Of a stretch of DNA of 64,000 bases, positions 52,902 to 60,772 are shown one piece after another. Numbering within the stretch: position 1 is the first letter of the stretch; every line of letters starts with the position of its first letter. Under the pieces are notes generated by a model. That model did no database searches. It was given only the letters and a program-made list of their open reading frames with translations, and had not been told where the DNA came from. A program made the translations under genes and the position numbers. The DNA comes from Actinoplanes utahensis (GTDB lineage Bacteria; Actinomycetota; Actinomycetes; Mycobacteriales; Micromonosporaceae). The stretch covers positions 1-64,000 of the forward strand of contig NZ_BOMZ01000090.1 of the NCBI RefSeq assembly GCF_016862455.1, read 5' to 3'.

Positions 52902-52929
52902 GGTGCGCCCGCCGGCCGGCGGGCGCACC
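52902..52929. repeat. Perfect 28-bp palindrome
   Basis: The 14-base arm GGTGCGCCCGCCGG (52902-52915) is followed directly by its reverse complement (52916-52929). It may act as a terminator hairpin or a protein-binding palindrome. It lies about 240 bases upstream of the hibernation factor gene. Confidence 0.75.
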
Positions 52930-53144
52930 GTGGGCATCGGGCCCGGATGTCGCCTCACCGGCCGGGGTAGGGCCGATCGGCTCTGTCCCGGCAGGGCCGA
53001 TGGTGGGTAGTGTTCGGGTGGCTCGCTCCGGTGACGGGCCGGGACAGCGGCCTGGTTCCCACACGCCGCCGTTCCGGCGGGAGACGCCGGCCCGAGCCGT
53101 CGGCAGACCTGTTACCAGGATTTCTCTCGTCAAGAGGACGGCGC

Positions 53145-53945
53145 ATGTCGGCTCTCCGCAACATGACACGAGAACGACCCACCGTCACCGTGGTCGGTGC
53201 GGTCACCGCCGAGGAGTCGGCATATGCCCGACATGCCGTCGGGGGAGTGCTGAGCACTGTCGACCACACGGTGGAGCACCCCAGGGCACGTCTGAGCCCG
53301 TACGGCGGGCACGACGACCTCCCGCCGGTGGTGGTGATGCAGATCAACGTGGCCGTCCGCGAGCGCATGGTCCGGGTGCAGACGGCCGCGCCAAGCGTGC
53401 GGGAGGCGGCCGATCAGACCGGCGCCGGCCTCCTGCAGCGACTGCGACGCCTCGACCAGCACCTGGCCGCCGAACGGTGCGGCGACGTCGGGTTCGTCCC
53501 CGGCGAATGGTGTTCGCCGTACCCGCAGAACCCGGTCGGCCTGGCCGGCCCGCGGACCGCCGCCGGGCGCATCGTGCGGATGAAGGAATTCCACCTCGCC
53601 GTGCAGACCCCGGATTCGGCGGCGTTCGCCATGGACCTGCGGGACTACCCGTTCCACCTGTTCGTGGACGCCGGCACCGGCACGGACGCCATCGTCTACC
53701 GGGACGGCCCGACCGGCTACAGCCTGCACCGGTCCGTGCCCGCGCCGGTGCCCGCCGGCTGCACCGTGCCGTTGACCGTCCAGCGATGGCCCGCGGTGCC
53801 GATGCCGGCGGTCCGGGCGATGCAACTGCTCAACGCGGCCCCCGACCGGCGGTTCCTGTTCTTCACCGATCCGCGCAGTCGACGGGGCCGGGTGCTGTAC
53901 CGACGTTTCGACGGCCAGTTCGGGCTGCTCACGCCGGTGTGGTGA
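53145..53945 (+). CDS. Ribosome hibernation factor with two C-terminal S30AE domains (RafH/Rv0079-like)
   Basis: A 266-residue protein from ATG 53145 (ATG 53163 is an alternative). The N-terminal half (about 18-110) has the HPF/YfiA-like fold. Two copies of the S30AE C-terminal domain follow: RIVRMKEFHLAVQTPDSAAFAMDL...HLFVDAGTG...IVYRD, and a second with MQLLNAAPDRRFLFFTDPRS...VLYRRFDGQFGLLTP. The length and double C-terminal domain match mycobacterial RafH (Rv0079), which binds ribosomes during dormancy. It probably stabilises resting or spore ribosomes. No DosR-type genes are adjacent. Confidence 0.8.
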   Translation: MSALRNMTRERPTVTVVGAVTAEESAYARHAVGGVLSTVDHTVEHPRARLSPYGGHDDLPPVVVMQINVAVRERMVRVQTAAPSVREAADQTGAGLLQRLRRLDQHLAAERCGDVGFVPGEWCSPYPQNPVGLAGPRTAAGRIVRMKEFHLAVQTPDSAAFAMDLRDYPFHLFVDAGTGTDAIVYRDGPTGYSLHRSVPAPVPAGCTVPLTVQRWPAVPMPAVRAMQLLNAAPDRRFLFFTDPRSRRGRVLYRRFDGQFGLLTPVW

Positions 53946-54048
53946 GACGCGACGCCGGCACCGCTGGACCACCGGGCGCCCTGCCGGACCCTGTGCGCCC
54001 GGGCGAACGCGGCTCCGTGTCAGGCGTCCCCTCGGCCCTTCCGCGAAG

Positions 54049-54062
54049 GGGAAGCGCTCCCA
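54049..54062. promoter_or_regulatory. CebR-like operator upstream of the GH43 gene
   Basis: GGGAAGCGCTCCCA matches the CebR/LacI 14-mer TGGGAGCGCTCCCA at 12 positions and has the central CG typical of LacI-family sites. It lies 24 bases upstream of the -35 element at 54086. A short CCCTTC-GAAGGG hairpin (54036-54050) adjoins it and may terminate the preceding gene. Confidence 0.45.
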
Positions 54063-54085
54063 GCCGGCGGAATCGATGAGACCCC

Positions 54086-54113
54086 TTGACCTCAGTGTTG
54101 AGAGCGATAACAT
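54086..54113 (+). promoter_or_regulatory. Probable promoter of the GH43 gene
   Basis: TTGACC (54086-54091) and TAACAT (54108-54113) are separated by 16 bases, matching a vegetative sigma factor promoter. TTGAGAGCGATAACA (about 54098-54112) overlaps the -10 and resembles a LacI-type half-palindrome. The predicted leader is about 170 bases long and contains a second operator at 54242. Confidence 0.45.
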
Positions 54114-54241
54114 TCTCGAAACATGATGGTCGGCTCTCGTTGACCGGAACCGCTCGTCCTGGGCCATCTCTGGGCCTCGACGGTCGGGAGACATGCAAGC
54201 CTTCAACGCTTCAGGCCGCCCATCGGCGTGCGCGCGAGATT

Positions 54242-54253
54242 GTTAACGCTAAC
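54242..54253. promoter_or_regulatory. LacI-type operator in the GH43 leader
   Basis: GTTAACGCTAAC is a palindrome with one mismatched pair and a central CG, the usual form of LacI-family sites controlling sugar-utilisation genes. It lies 40 bases before the GH43 start, where a bound repressor could block transcription elongation. Confidence 0.5.
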
Positions 54254-54292
54254 CCAGGCCGCTGAAGAACCTTCTTCCGCCAAGGAGGATCC

Positions 54293-55738
54293 ATGCTGGA
54301 GTTCATGCGCAGGGCGCTGTCCCTCGCCGCCGCGGCACTACTCGGTCTCTGCCTGGCCGCCGTGGCCGGTCCCGCGCCGGCGCAGGCCGCTCCCGGCCCG
54401 ACCTTCACCAACCCGGTCGTCGACGTGCCCAACAGCGCCGACCCGACCCTGACGTACCACAACGGCTTCTACCACTACGTCGCCACGACGTGGTCCGCCG
54501 ATGTCGTCATGCGGCGCTCGGCCACCATCGCCGGCCTGCGCAACGCCCCCGAGCAGGTGGTCGTACGCACCGGCGGCGCCACCATGTGGGCGCCGCACCT
54601 CGAGATGATCGGCAACCGGTGGTACCTGTACTACTCGGTCGAACAGGCCGGCGCGCCCCGCCGCACCCACGTCGCGGAGAGCGCCGGCGCCGACCCGATG
54701 GGCCCGTACACGATCCGCGGCATCCTGAACCTGATGCCGAACAACGGCTGGGCCATCGACGCCGCGCCGATCCGGCTCGGCAACGCCCTGTACATGACCT
54801 TCTCGGCGTTCCACGGCGACGGACTGCAGTCGCTGTACATCGCCCCGATGGCGAACCCGTACACCGCCGCCGGCTTCGGCAGTCGCATCTCCGCGCCGAC
54901 GCTGGCCTGGGAGACCCAGAACGGCGCCGTCAACGAGGGCTCCTTCGCGATCCAGCGCAACGGGCGCACCTTCCTCACCTACTCGGCCAGCCACTGCAAC
55001 GGCCCCAACTACAAGATCGGCATGCTGGAGTACCGCGGCGGCGATCCCCTCGCGCAGGCGTCCTGGACCAAGTTCGCCGACCCGCTCTTCCAGCGCAACG
55101 ACGCCGCAGGGGTGTTCGGGCCGGGTCACCACTCGTTCTTCACCTCACCCGACGGCACCGAGACCTGGATCGCCTACCACGCCAACGCCTCGGCGTCGCA
55201 CGGCTGCGGCACCACCCGTACCACCCGGGTGCAGAAGATCTCCTGGAACGCCGACGGCACCCCGAACCTGGGCGTGCCCGTCGCCACCTCCACCGTCCTG
55301 CCCGCACCGGCCGGCGAGAACTCGGCACCGGTCGGGATCCGCAACCAGCACAGCAACCTCTGCCTCGACGACTACAACTTCGTGACCGCACCCGGCGCCG
55401 AGGTCCGGCAGTGGGCCTGCAACACCGCCGCCGTGCAGGACTGGACCCTGATCCCGGCCGCCGACGGCTACGTCACCATCAGCAACCAGCACAGCGGCCT
55501 GTGCCTGGACGACAAGGACTGGGCCACCGCCGCCGGCTCCGTGGTCCAGCAGTGGACCTGCAACGGCCTGGCCGTCCAGCAGTGGAAGGTCACCCCGGTC
55601 GGCGGCGGGTACTCCACTCTGCAGAACCGGCACAGCGGCCTGTGCCTGGACAACTTCAACTTCGGCACCACCAACGGCGCCGAGGTACGGCAGTGGACCT
55701 GCACCGGCAACAACGCGCAGCGCTGGTCCATCGCCTGA
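54293..55738 (+). CDS. Secreted GH43 family glycosidase with ricin-type lectin domain
   Basis: A 481-residue protein from ATG 54293 behind AAGGAGG. A signal peptide (to about residue 32, AQAAPG) is followed by a five-bladed beta-propeller of family GH43: FTNPVVDVPNSADPTLTYHNG (first Asp of the triad in SADPT; family block at about 38-58), MWAPHLEMIGNRWYLYYS, WAIDAAPIRLGNALYMTFS and NEGSFAIQRNGRTFL with the catalytic Glu. Residues about 345-481 form a ricin B-type trefoil with three repeats (NLCLDDYN, GLCLDDKD, GLCLDNFN and QxW motifs). Likely an arabinofuranosidase or xylosidase; the exact subfamily is uncertain. LacI-type sites upstream suggest sugar control. Confidence 0.88.
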   Translation: MLEFMRRALSLAAAALLGLCLAAVAGPAPAQAAPGPTFTNPVVDVPNSADPTLTYHNGFYHYVATTWSADVVMRRSATIAGLRNAPEQVVVRTGGATMWAPHLEMIGNRWYLYYSVEQAGAPRRTHVAESAGADPMGPYTIRGILNLMPNNGWAIDAAPIRLGNALYMTFSAFHGDGLQSLYIAPMANPYTAAGFGSRISAPTLAWETQNGAVNEGSFAIQRNGRTFLTYSASHCNGPNYKIGMLEYRGGDPLAQASWTKFADPLFQRNDAAGVFGPGHHSFFTSPDGTETWIAYHANASASHGCGTTRTTRVQKISWNADGTPNLGVPVATSTVLPAPAGENSAPVGIRNQHSNLCLDDYNFVTAPGAEVRQWACNTAAVQDWTLIPAADGYVTISNQHSGLCLDDKDWATAAGSVVQQWTCNGLAVQQWKVTPVGGGYSTLQNRHSGLCLDNFNFGTTNGAEVRQWTCTGNNAQRWSIA

Positions 55739-55746
55739 GAAACGGA

Positions 55747-55799
55747 CCGACAGCAGCCGGGTGCCGAGCCGTGACGGCGCAGCACCCGGCTGATGTCGG
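55747..55799 (+). terminator. Hairpin terminator after the GH43 gene
   Basis: A long stem made of CCGACA (55747-55752) and CAGCCGGGTGC (55754-55764) pairs with GCACCCGGCTG (55782-55792) and TGTCGG (55794-55799), with one internal mismatch and a 17-base loop. It starts 8 bases after the stop codon. Confidence 0.8.
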
Positions 55800-55973
55800 T
55801 CGCTGTGTCACCGCACGAACGGCGACCGACGCGAATCGCCGAAATCACCCCGGTCGCCGCCTAACATCGAACACGCACGGATCAGCGTTTCCCGAGACCT
55901 CGAGGACCGTGACGCCGGAACCGGGCGGCTCCTCGGCGTGCCGGAGCCTCGTCGCGTTCGGTGGGAGAGATCG

Positions 55974-56906
55974 GTGGCGCCCGTGGCCGTAGGACAGGTG
56001 GTGCGGAAGGCGTTGCCGGGCCTGCCGGTCTGGGCCGTGCTGTTCCTGCTGGCGGTTCCGGTGGCGATCCTCGCCAACGCCATGATCATCGAAGTGCCGC
56101 CGCGGGGCGACGACACGTTCGGGTGGACGCGGATGACGATGCCGTTGGCCGGTGCCGTCGCGGCGGCCCGGTGGACGGCGAGGACCGGCCGGCGGCGCAC
56201 CCTCGCCGGCTTCGCCTCGGCCGTGCTGGCGGCCACCCTGACCGGCGCGCTGTACCTGGCACTGTCGCTGCTCACCTACCGGTGGGCCGTCCCGTTGCCC
56301 GATCCGGCCGGCGTGGACGAGTTCCTCGTGCTGCCCGCCGCGGTGGTGGGCGGGGCCGCCGGCTACGGGGCGGGACTGTACGTGCGGGATCGGCCGCTGG
56401 GCGGCCTGCCGTACGTCGCCGGAGCCGTGCTGGCCGCCTGCGGTGGATTGGTGATCCTTCCCGCCACCGACGTCGCGGTGCTGCACGGTCGCCCGAACCA
56501 CGGCGGCTACGTCCCGGGCGACGCCGTCGTGCGGGCGCCGTCAGCCGGCCGGTACGGCATCATCCGCCGCGACTCCGTCAAGGAGACCCCCGACTGCCGG
56601 ATCACCGGCCCCGGCCGCACCGGCGAACCGGCGGTACCGCTCACGGTCCCGGTCGACGGCAGTCACGACGGCACGTCCGAGGTGTGGGTGGCGGTGTTCG
56701 CCGTACCCTCCGCGGGCTCCTATCGCGTCACCTGCGACATCACCGAGTACGGCACCCAGCCCCTCGCCCGCGGTGTGTCACCCCGCATCCGTACCTGGCC
56801 GGCACCGCTGATCGTGCTGCTGGGCGCCCTGCCCGGCCTGGCCGTCATCGTCGACACCGTCCGCCGGCGGGGTGGCGGGCTTCGGCGATCGCGTATCCGC
56901 TGGTAG
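55974..56906 (+). CDS. Multi-pass membrane protein of unknown function
   Basis: About 310 residues from GTG 55974, preceded by GGGAGAG; GTG 55938 is an in-frame alternative. Four hydrophobic segments lie in the first 160 residues (ALPGLPVWAVLFLLAVPVAILAN and later ones). An extracellular beta-rich domain of about 110 residues follows (DAVVRAPSAGRYGIIRRD...SYRVTCDITEYG, with two Cys), and a last helix (LIVLLGALPGLAVIVDTV) ends in a basic tail. The layout resembles a membrane-tethered sensor or assembly protein. No family recognised. Confidence 0.65.
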   Translation: MAPVAVGQVVRKALPGLPVWAVLFLLAVPVAILANAMIIEVPPRGDDTFGWTRMTMPLAGAVAAARWTARTGRRRTLAGFASAVLAATLTGALYLALSLLTYRWAVPLPDPAGVDEFLVLPAAVVGGAAGYGAGLYVRDRPLGGLPYVAGAVLAACGGLVILPATDVAVLHGRPNHGGYVPGDAVVRAPSAGRYGIIRRDSVKETPDCRITGPGRTGEPAVPLTVPVDGSHDGTSEVWVAVFAVPSAGSYRVTCDITEYGTQPLARGVSPRIRTWPAPLIVLLGALPGLAVIVDTVRRRGGGLRRSRIRW

Positions 56907-56921
56907 GGCGAGCAGAACCAT

Positions 56922-57959
56922 CTAAGCCGAACGAGCGCCGGAGTCGGCGAGGGCGGGCTGGCCGAGGCGCTGAGCGATCCGGTTCATCGTGGCGCGGAGC
57001 TCCGGGGGCTCGACGTCGCTCAGGTCGCTGTCGAAGGTGATGAGCAGACCCGCGATCCCGGCCCACGACCAGCCGGCGAGGGTGAGCCTGCTGCGGTCGG
57101 CGCCGACGGGTTCGACGACGGAACCGCCCGGGGCCCAGCGGGCGACGACGGCGGCGGGCAGGTGCAGGACCGCCGAGCCGACGTACTGCCACTGCCCGGG
57201 TGTGTCGCCGCGGTCCGGGTTCTGCACCACCAGCCGGGTCAGGTCGTCGCGGGTGAGGGGCTGCGGGGTGAAGACCACGCCGCCGGAGGTACGGGGCCGG
57301 ATCCGGTCCACCCGGTAGGTGTGCCAGGTCCGGTTCCGGTGGTCGCGGGCGATCAGGTACCAGCGGCCGGCCCAGACGACCAGGTGATGCGGCTCGACCT
57401 GGCGGGGCGGGCGGAAACCGGGGTGGCCGGGATCGGGAACGGCGCCGTCCCGGTCGTGGTAGTCGAAGGACAACACCCGGGTGGTACGGATCGCGGCGCC
57501 CACCGTCCGCAGCGTGGCCACGTCGACGGGGGCCGCCGCGAAGTCCCAGTAGTTGCGCAGCGAGGTGACCTCGAACGCCTCGGTCGCCGCGCGCAGCCGG
57601 GCCGGCATGACCTGCCGCAGGGTGGTGAGCGCGCGGGTGACGGCGTCGTCGATCCCGGTCACCGTGGCCGGGGCGGTCTGCAGCGCCAGGGCGATCGCGA
57701 TCGCCTGGTCGTCGTCGAGGACGAGAGCCGGCAGCCGGCCCCCGGCGCCGAGCCGGTAACCACCACCGGCCCCCATCACGGCGTTGACGGGATAGCCGAG
57801 CTCGCGGAGGGTGTCGACGTCCCGCCGCAACGTCCGGGCCGACACGCCGAGCCGGTCGGCGAGCTCGGCGCCGCGCCACTCGACGCGCGCTTCGAGCAGG
57901 GACAGCAGGCGCAGGATTCGTGCGGAGGTGTCGGCCACGGAAACCACGATGGCAGACAT
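56922..57959 (-). CDS. WYL-domain transcriptional regulator
   Basis: A 345-residue protein from ATG 57959. The N-terminal HTH-11 domain is RILRLLSLLEARVEWRGAELADRLGVSARTLRRDVDTLRELGYPV (about 14-58), followed by the YxxGxxG-like GAGGGYRLGAGG loop. The WYL domain (about 140-225) has RVLSFDYHDRDG, RQVEPHHLVVWAGRWYLIARDH and the RVDRIRP arginine. A C-terminal WCX extension completes it. WYL regulators usually sense nucleic acids or small ligands and repress neighbouring genes. It is divergent from a broken MFS gene, and a palindrome covers its start. Confidence 0.92.
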   Translation of the reverse strand: MSAIVVSVADTSARILRLLSLLEARVEWRGAELADRLGVSARTLRRDVDTLRELGYPVNAVMGAGGGYRLGAGGRLPALVLDDDQAIAIALALQTAPATVTGIDDAVTRALTTLRQVMPARLRAATEAFEVTSLRNYWDFAAAPVDVATLRTVGAAIRTTRVLSFDYHDRDGAVPDPGHPGFRPPRQVEPHHLVVWAGRWYLIARDHRNRTWHTYRVDRIRPRTSGGVVFTPQPLTRDDLTRLVVQNPDRGDTPGQWQYVGSAVLHLPAAVVARWAPGGSVVEPVGADRSRLTLAGWSWAGIAGLLITFDSDLSDVEPPELRATMNRIAQRLGQPALADSGARSA

Positions 57960-57982
57960 GGCGGTCAGCGGGTGACCGCCAT
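57958..57982. promoter_or_regulatory. Inverted repeat between the WYL regulator and the MFS gene
   Basis: ATGGCGGTCA (57958-57967) and TGACCGCCAT (57973-57982) are perfect inverted repeats 5 bases apart. They overlap the WYL gene start and end 18 bases before the MFS ATG at 58001. This is the expected position for an operator through which the regulator controls both itself and the divergent transporter gene. Confidence 0.6.
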
Positions 57983-58000
57983 GGTTGCCACGCTGCCGGC

Positions 58001-58958
58001 ATGAGCACTCACCATCCCTCCGCCGGGATCTCCCCGCACCGCCCGCCGGCCCTCACCGGCCGGCGGGCGTCGACCGCCCTGCTGGTCGTCCTGTTCGCGT
58101 CGTTCATGGACCTGCTCGACGTCACCATCGTCACGGTCGCCGCCCCCGGCATCGCGCCGCCGACCTGAATGCAAGCCAGGCGCAACTGCAGTGGACGGTG
58201 GCCGCGTACACCCTCGCCCTCGGATCCGGCCTGATCCCCGGCGGGCGCATCGGTGACGCGTACGGTCGCCGGCGGGTCTTCCTGATCTCCCTGGCCGGTT
58301 TCGCCGTCGCGTCCGCGGCCTGCGCGCTCAGCCCCACCGCCGATGCGCTGATCGCCCTGCGGGCGGTGCAGGGCCTGGCGGGCGGCTTCATGGTTCCGCA
58401 GGTGTTCGGGATCATCCGGTCCTCGTTCCCGCCGGCCGCCACGGCGAAGGCGTTCGGAGCGTACGGGGCGGTGCAGGGGCTGGCCGCGGTCGCGGGCCCG
58501 CTGCTCGGCGGCGCGCTGGTCGAGGCGGACCTGTGGGGCCTGGGCCGGCGCACCGTCTTCTGGATCAACATCCCGGTCGCCGTCGTCGCCCTGGTTCTGG
58601 GCATCCGGGTGCTGCCCGGGTCCAGCGCAGCCGTGCGCACCCGCCCGGACGTCACCGGCGCGGTACTGTCCGCGGTCGCCGTCGTACTGGTGCTGCTGCC
58701 CCTGGTGCAGGGCCGGGACTGGGGCCGGCCCTGGTGGGGCTGGGTTCTGCTGGCGTCCGGCCTGGGACTGCTCGCCGGATTCGTGGCGTACGAGCGGCAC
58801 GTCGCGGCACGCGGCGGACAGCCGATCCTGGACCCGGCGCTGCTGGCGGTACGCCCGTTCACCGCCGGACTGGCCGCGTCGGTGCTCTGGCCGCCGTCGC
58901 GATGCTCGCCCTGCCGCGCACCGCCGCGACCCCCGAGCCCGGTACGGCGCTGCCCTGA
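58001..58958 (+). pseudogene. MFS drug efflux transporter, frameshifted and internally deleted
   Basis: From ATG 58001 the first frame gives helix 1 (STALLVVLFASFMDLLDVTIVTVAAPGI) and stops at 58168. A second frame continues with ADLNASQAQLQWTVAAYTLAL, motif A GGRIGDAYGRRRVF and several more helices up to PFTAGLAASV (58888). A third frame supplies GALAAVAMLALPRTAA, a typical C-terminus, ending at 58958. Together these give about 320 codons, whereas the 14-helix DHA2 family has about 470-500, so helices between about 9 and 13 are missing. The gene is divergent from the WYL regulator and was probably its target. Confidence 0.85.
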
Positions 58959-59133
58959 CATTCGGAGACCTCTCGGGTACGCCCATCGCGCCGGCCTCCA
59001 CGGCTGACCGCGGCCGCCCGGTGGGCGTACCCGAAGGAAGGTGTGGTGGGGAATGAGGGTATTGACCGACGTGGTCATCATCGTGGCAGCGCTCGGGTGA
59101 CACCGGAGCCGGCCCCGCACCATCACGACAGGC

Positions 59134-59640
59134 ATGGGAGTCTCCGAGGTTCAGCCCTTCGACGCCGTCACCGCATGGCGGACCGCCGGCGAGGCCGGTG
59201 ACGCCGCCGGTGCGGTCGCCGCTCTCAGCCCCGACGTCACGCTGGTCTCGCCGATCACCGAGCAGTTCACCTTCCGGGGCCATCGCCAGGTGCGCACCCT
59301 GCTCGAGGTGGCCCTGGCCGCCATCGACGACCTCACCTACACCGACCAGGTCGCCGAGGGCCGTACCGCGGCGCTCTTCTACGAGGCGAGGATCGGCGCG
59401 ACCCGGCTCTACGAAGCTCAGCGGCTGCGCCTGGGCGACGACGGCCTGATCACCGAGATCACCCTCTACGTCCGGCCGTTGCCGGCGCTCACCCTGCTGA
59501 TGACCCGTCTCGGCCCCGAGCTGGCCCGGCGCAACGGGCAAGCCGGGCTGGCCCGGCTGATCCCGCTCGCCGGCGGCATGTTGCACTCGATGGCCACCAC
59601 CGGGGAACAGCGGATCATGCCGAGAGTGACGCCTCGATAG
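59134..59640 (+). CDS. NTF2-fold (SnoaL-like) protein
   Basis: A 168-residue protein. The first 125 residues fit the NTF2-like fold: DAVTAWRTAGEAGDAAGAVAALSPDVTLVSPI, TFRGHRQVRTLLEVALAAI (both are conserved blocks of the fold), ALFYEARIGATRLYEAQRLRLGDDGLITEITLYVRPL. A C-terminal amphipathic extension ends the chain. Such proteins are ligand-binding or isomerase-like; no role can be assigned. It has no close operon partner. Confidence 0.75.
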   Translation: MGVSEVQPFDAVTAWRTAGEAGDAAGAVAALSPDVTLVSPITEQFTFRGHRQVRTLLEVALAAIDDLTYTDQVAEGRTAALFYEARIGATRLYEAQRLRLGDDGLITEITLYVRPLPALTLLMTRLGPELARRNGQAGLARLIPLAGGMLHSMATTGEQRIMPRVTPR

Positions 59641-59813
59641 GAATCCTCGCCGGCCCTTCACAGGAACGAGGACGGTTGCTCGTCCACTTCTTGTAGATTG
59701 CCTGGCATGATCATCGATGTGTTGCGGCGATGCCGCTCGAGCAGCTTCCGGCCGGTCGCCGAAGGGCCGTCCGGTCACGTGCCGGCGGCCACCCCCGCGG
59801 AAGGCCGTGGACG

Positions 59814-60751
59814 ATGATCACCCGGCGGGCCGCGATCGGGGCTGCGGCACTGCTGCTGGCGGGTTGCGACCGGCCGGCCGAGAAGGCGGCCGCGCCGTCG
59901 CCGACACCGAGCCGCGGCCCCTCCCTCGCGCCCTCCGCCCCGGCGGAACGTCACGGCCGGCTCCTCGAACTGGAGCGCACGTTCGGAGCCCGGCTGGGAG
60001 TGTTCGCGACGGCGACCGGCAGCGGTGTCACCGTCGCCCACCGGGCGGACGACCGCTTCCCTTTCTGCTCGGCGTTCAAGGGCCTGGCAGCCGCCGCGGT
60101 CCTGCACACCACCCCCTGTCCGAGCTGGGCCGGCGCATCCGGTTCACCCGGGCCGACGTGAAGCCGAACTGGCAGAACTCGGTCCGGACCCGCGAGCGGG
60201 TGGCCACCGGGATGACCCTCGGCGAGTTGTGCGACGCCGCGCTGCGCTACAGCGACGGCACCGCCGGCAACCTCCTCCTGCGCCAGATCGGCGGGCCGGC
60301 CGGGCTGGCGGCCTACCTGCGGACACTCGGCGACACGGTGACGCTGTCCGCGCGGACCGAGCCGGCGCTGTGGAAGGACCGGGGACCCGGCGACCAGCGC
60401 GACACGACCTCCGCGCGGGCCATCGGCACGGACTATCAGAAGATCGTCGTCGGCGGCGCGCTCACCGACGACGCCCGCGCCTACCTGCGTGACTTGATGG
60501 AACGCGCCGACTGGGCGGCTTCCAGCAAGAACCGGATCCGCTCCGTCGTGCCGCCCGGCTGGACCGTGGCCAACCGGACCGGCACCGGCGGCTTCTACGG
60601 CATCGCGAACGACATCGCCGTCGTCTGGCCCTCGAAGCCGGCCGATCCGGTCATCGTCTCCATCATGTCGAGCCGCGCGGGCCGCGACACCGAGCCCTCC
60701 GACGCTCTCGTCGCCCAGGCCGCCGGGTACGTCCTGGACAGACTCACCTGA
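59814..60751 (+). pseudogene. Class A beta-lactamase lipoprotein, frameshifted in a C-run
   Basis: ATG 59814 starts a lipoprotein signal ([15 protein letters not shown], lipobox LAGC). The first frame reaches the active-site SxxK motif ([14 protein letters not shown]) and stops at 60161. The second frame resumes with [15 protein letters not shown] and carries YSDGTAGN (SDG, as in mycobacterial BlaC), EPALWKDRGPGDQRDTT (Glu166 present, Asn170 replaced by Trp) and RTGTGG (for KTG), ending at 60751. The break maps to CCCCC near 60112-60118, where one more C would restore the frame. It is either a real inactivation, a slippage site or a sequencing error. The Asn170 change would also impair deacylation. 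Confidence 0.82.
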
Positions 60752-60772
60752 GTGAAGGATCGGCCCCGGCCG

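Larger units (their letters stand above)
52569..53144. other. Intergenic region with large hairpins, no gene recognised
   Basis: This stretch of 576 bases lies between the GH64 promoter and the hibernation factor gene. Short open frames cross it in several registers, but none has a sustained codon bias or recognisable motif. Two large inverted repeats are present (52761-52810 and 52902-52929, listed separately). It may be the remains of a deleted gene. Confidence 0.4.
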
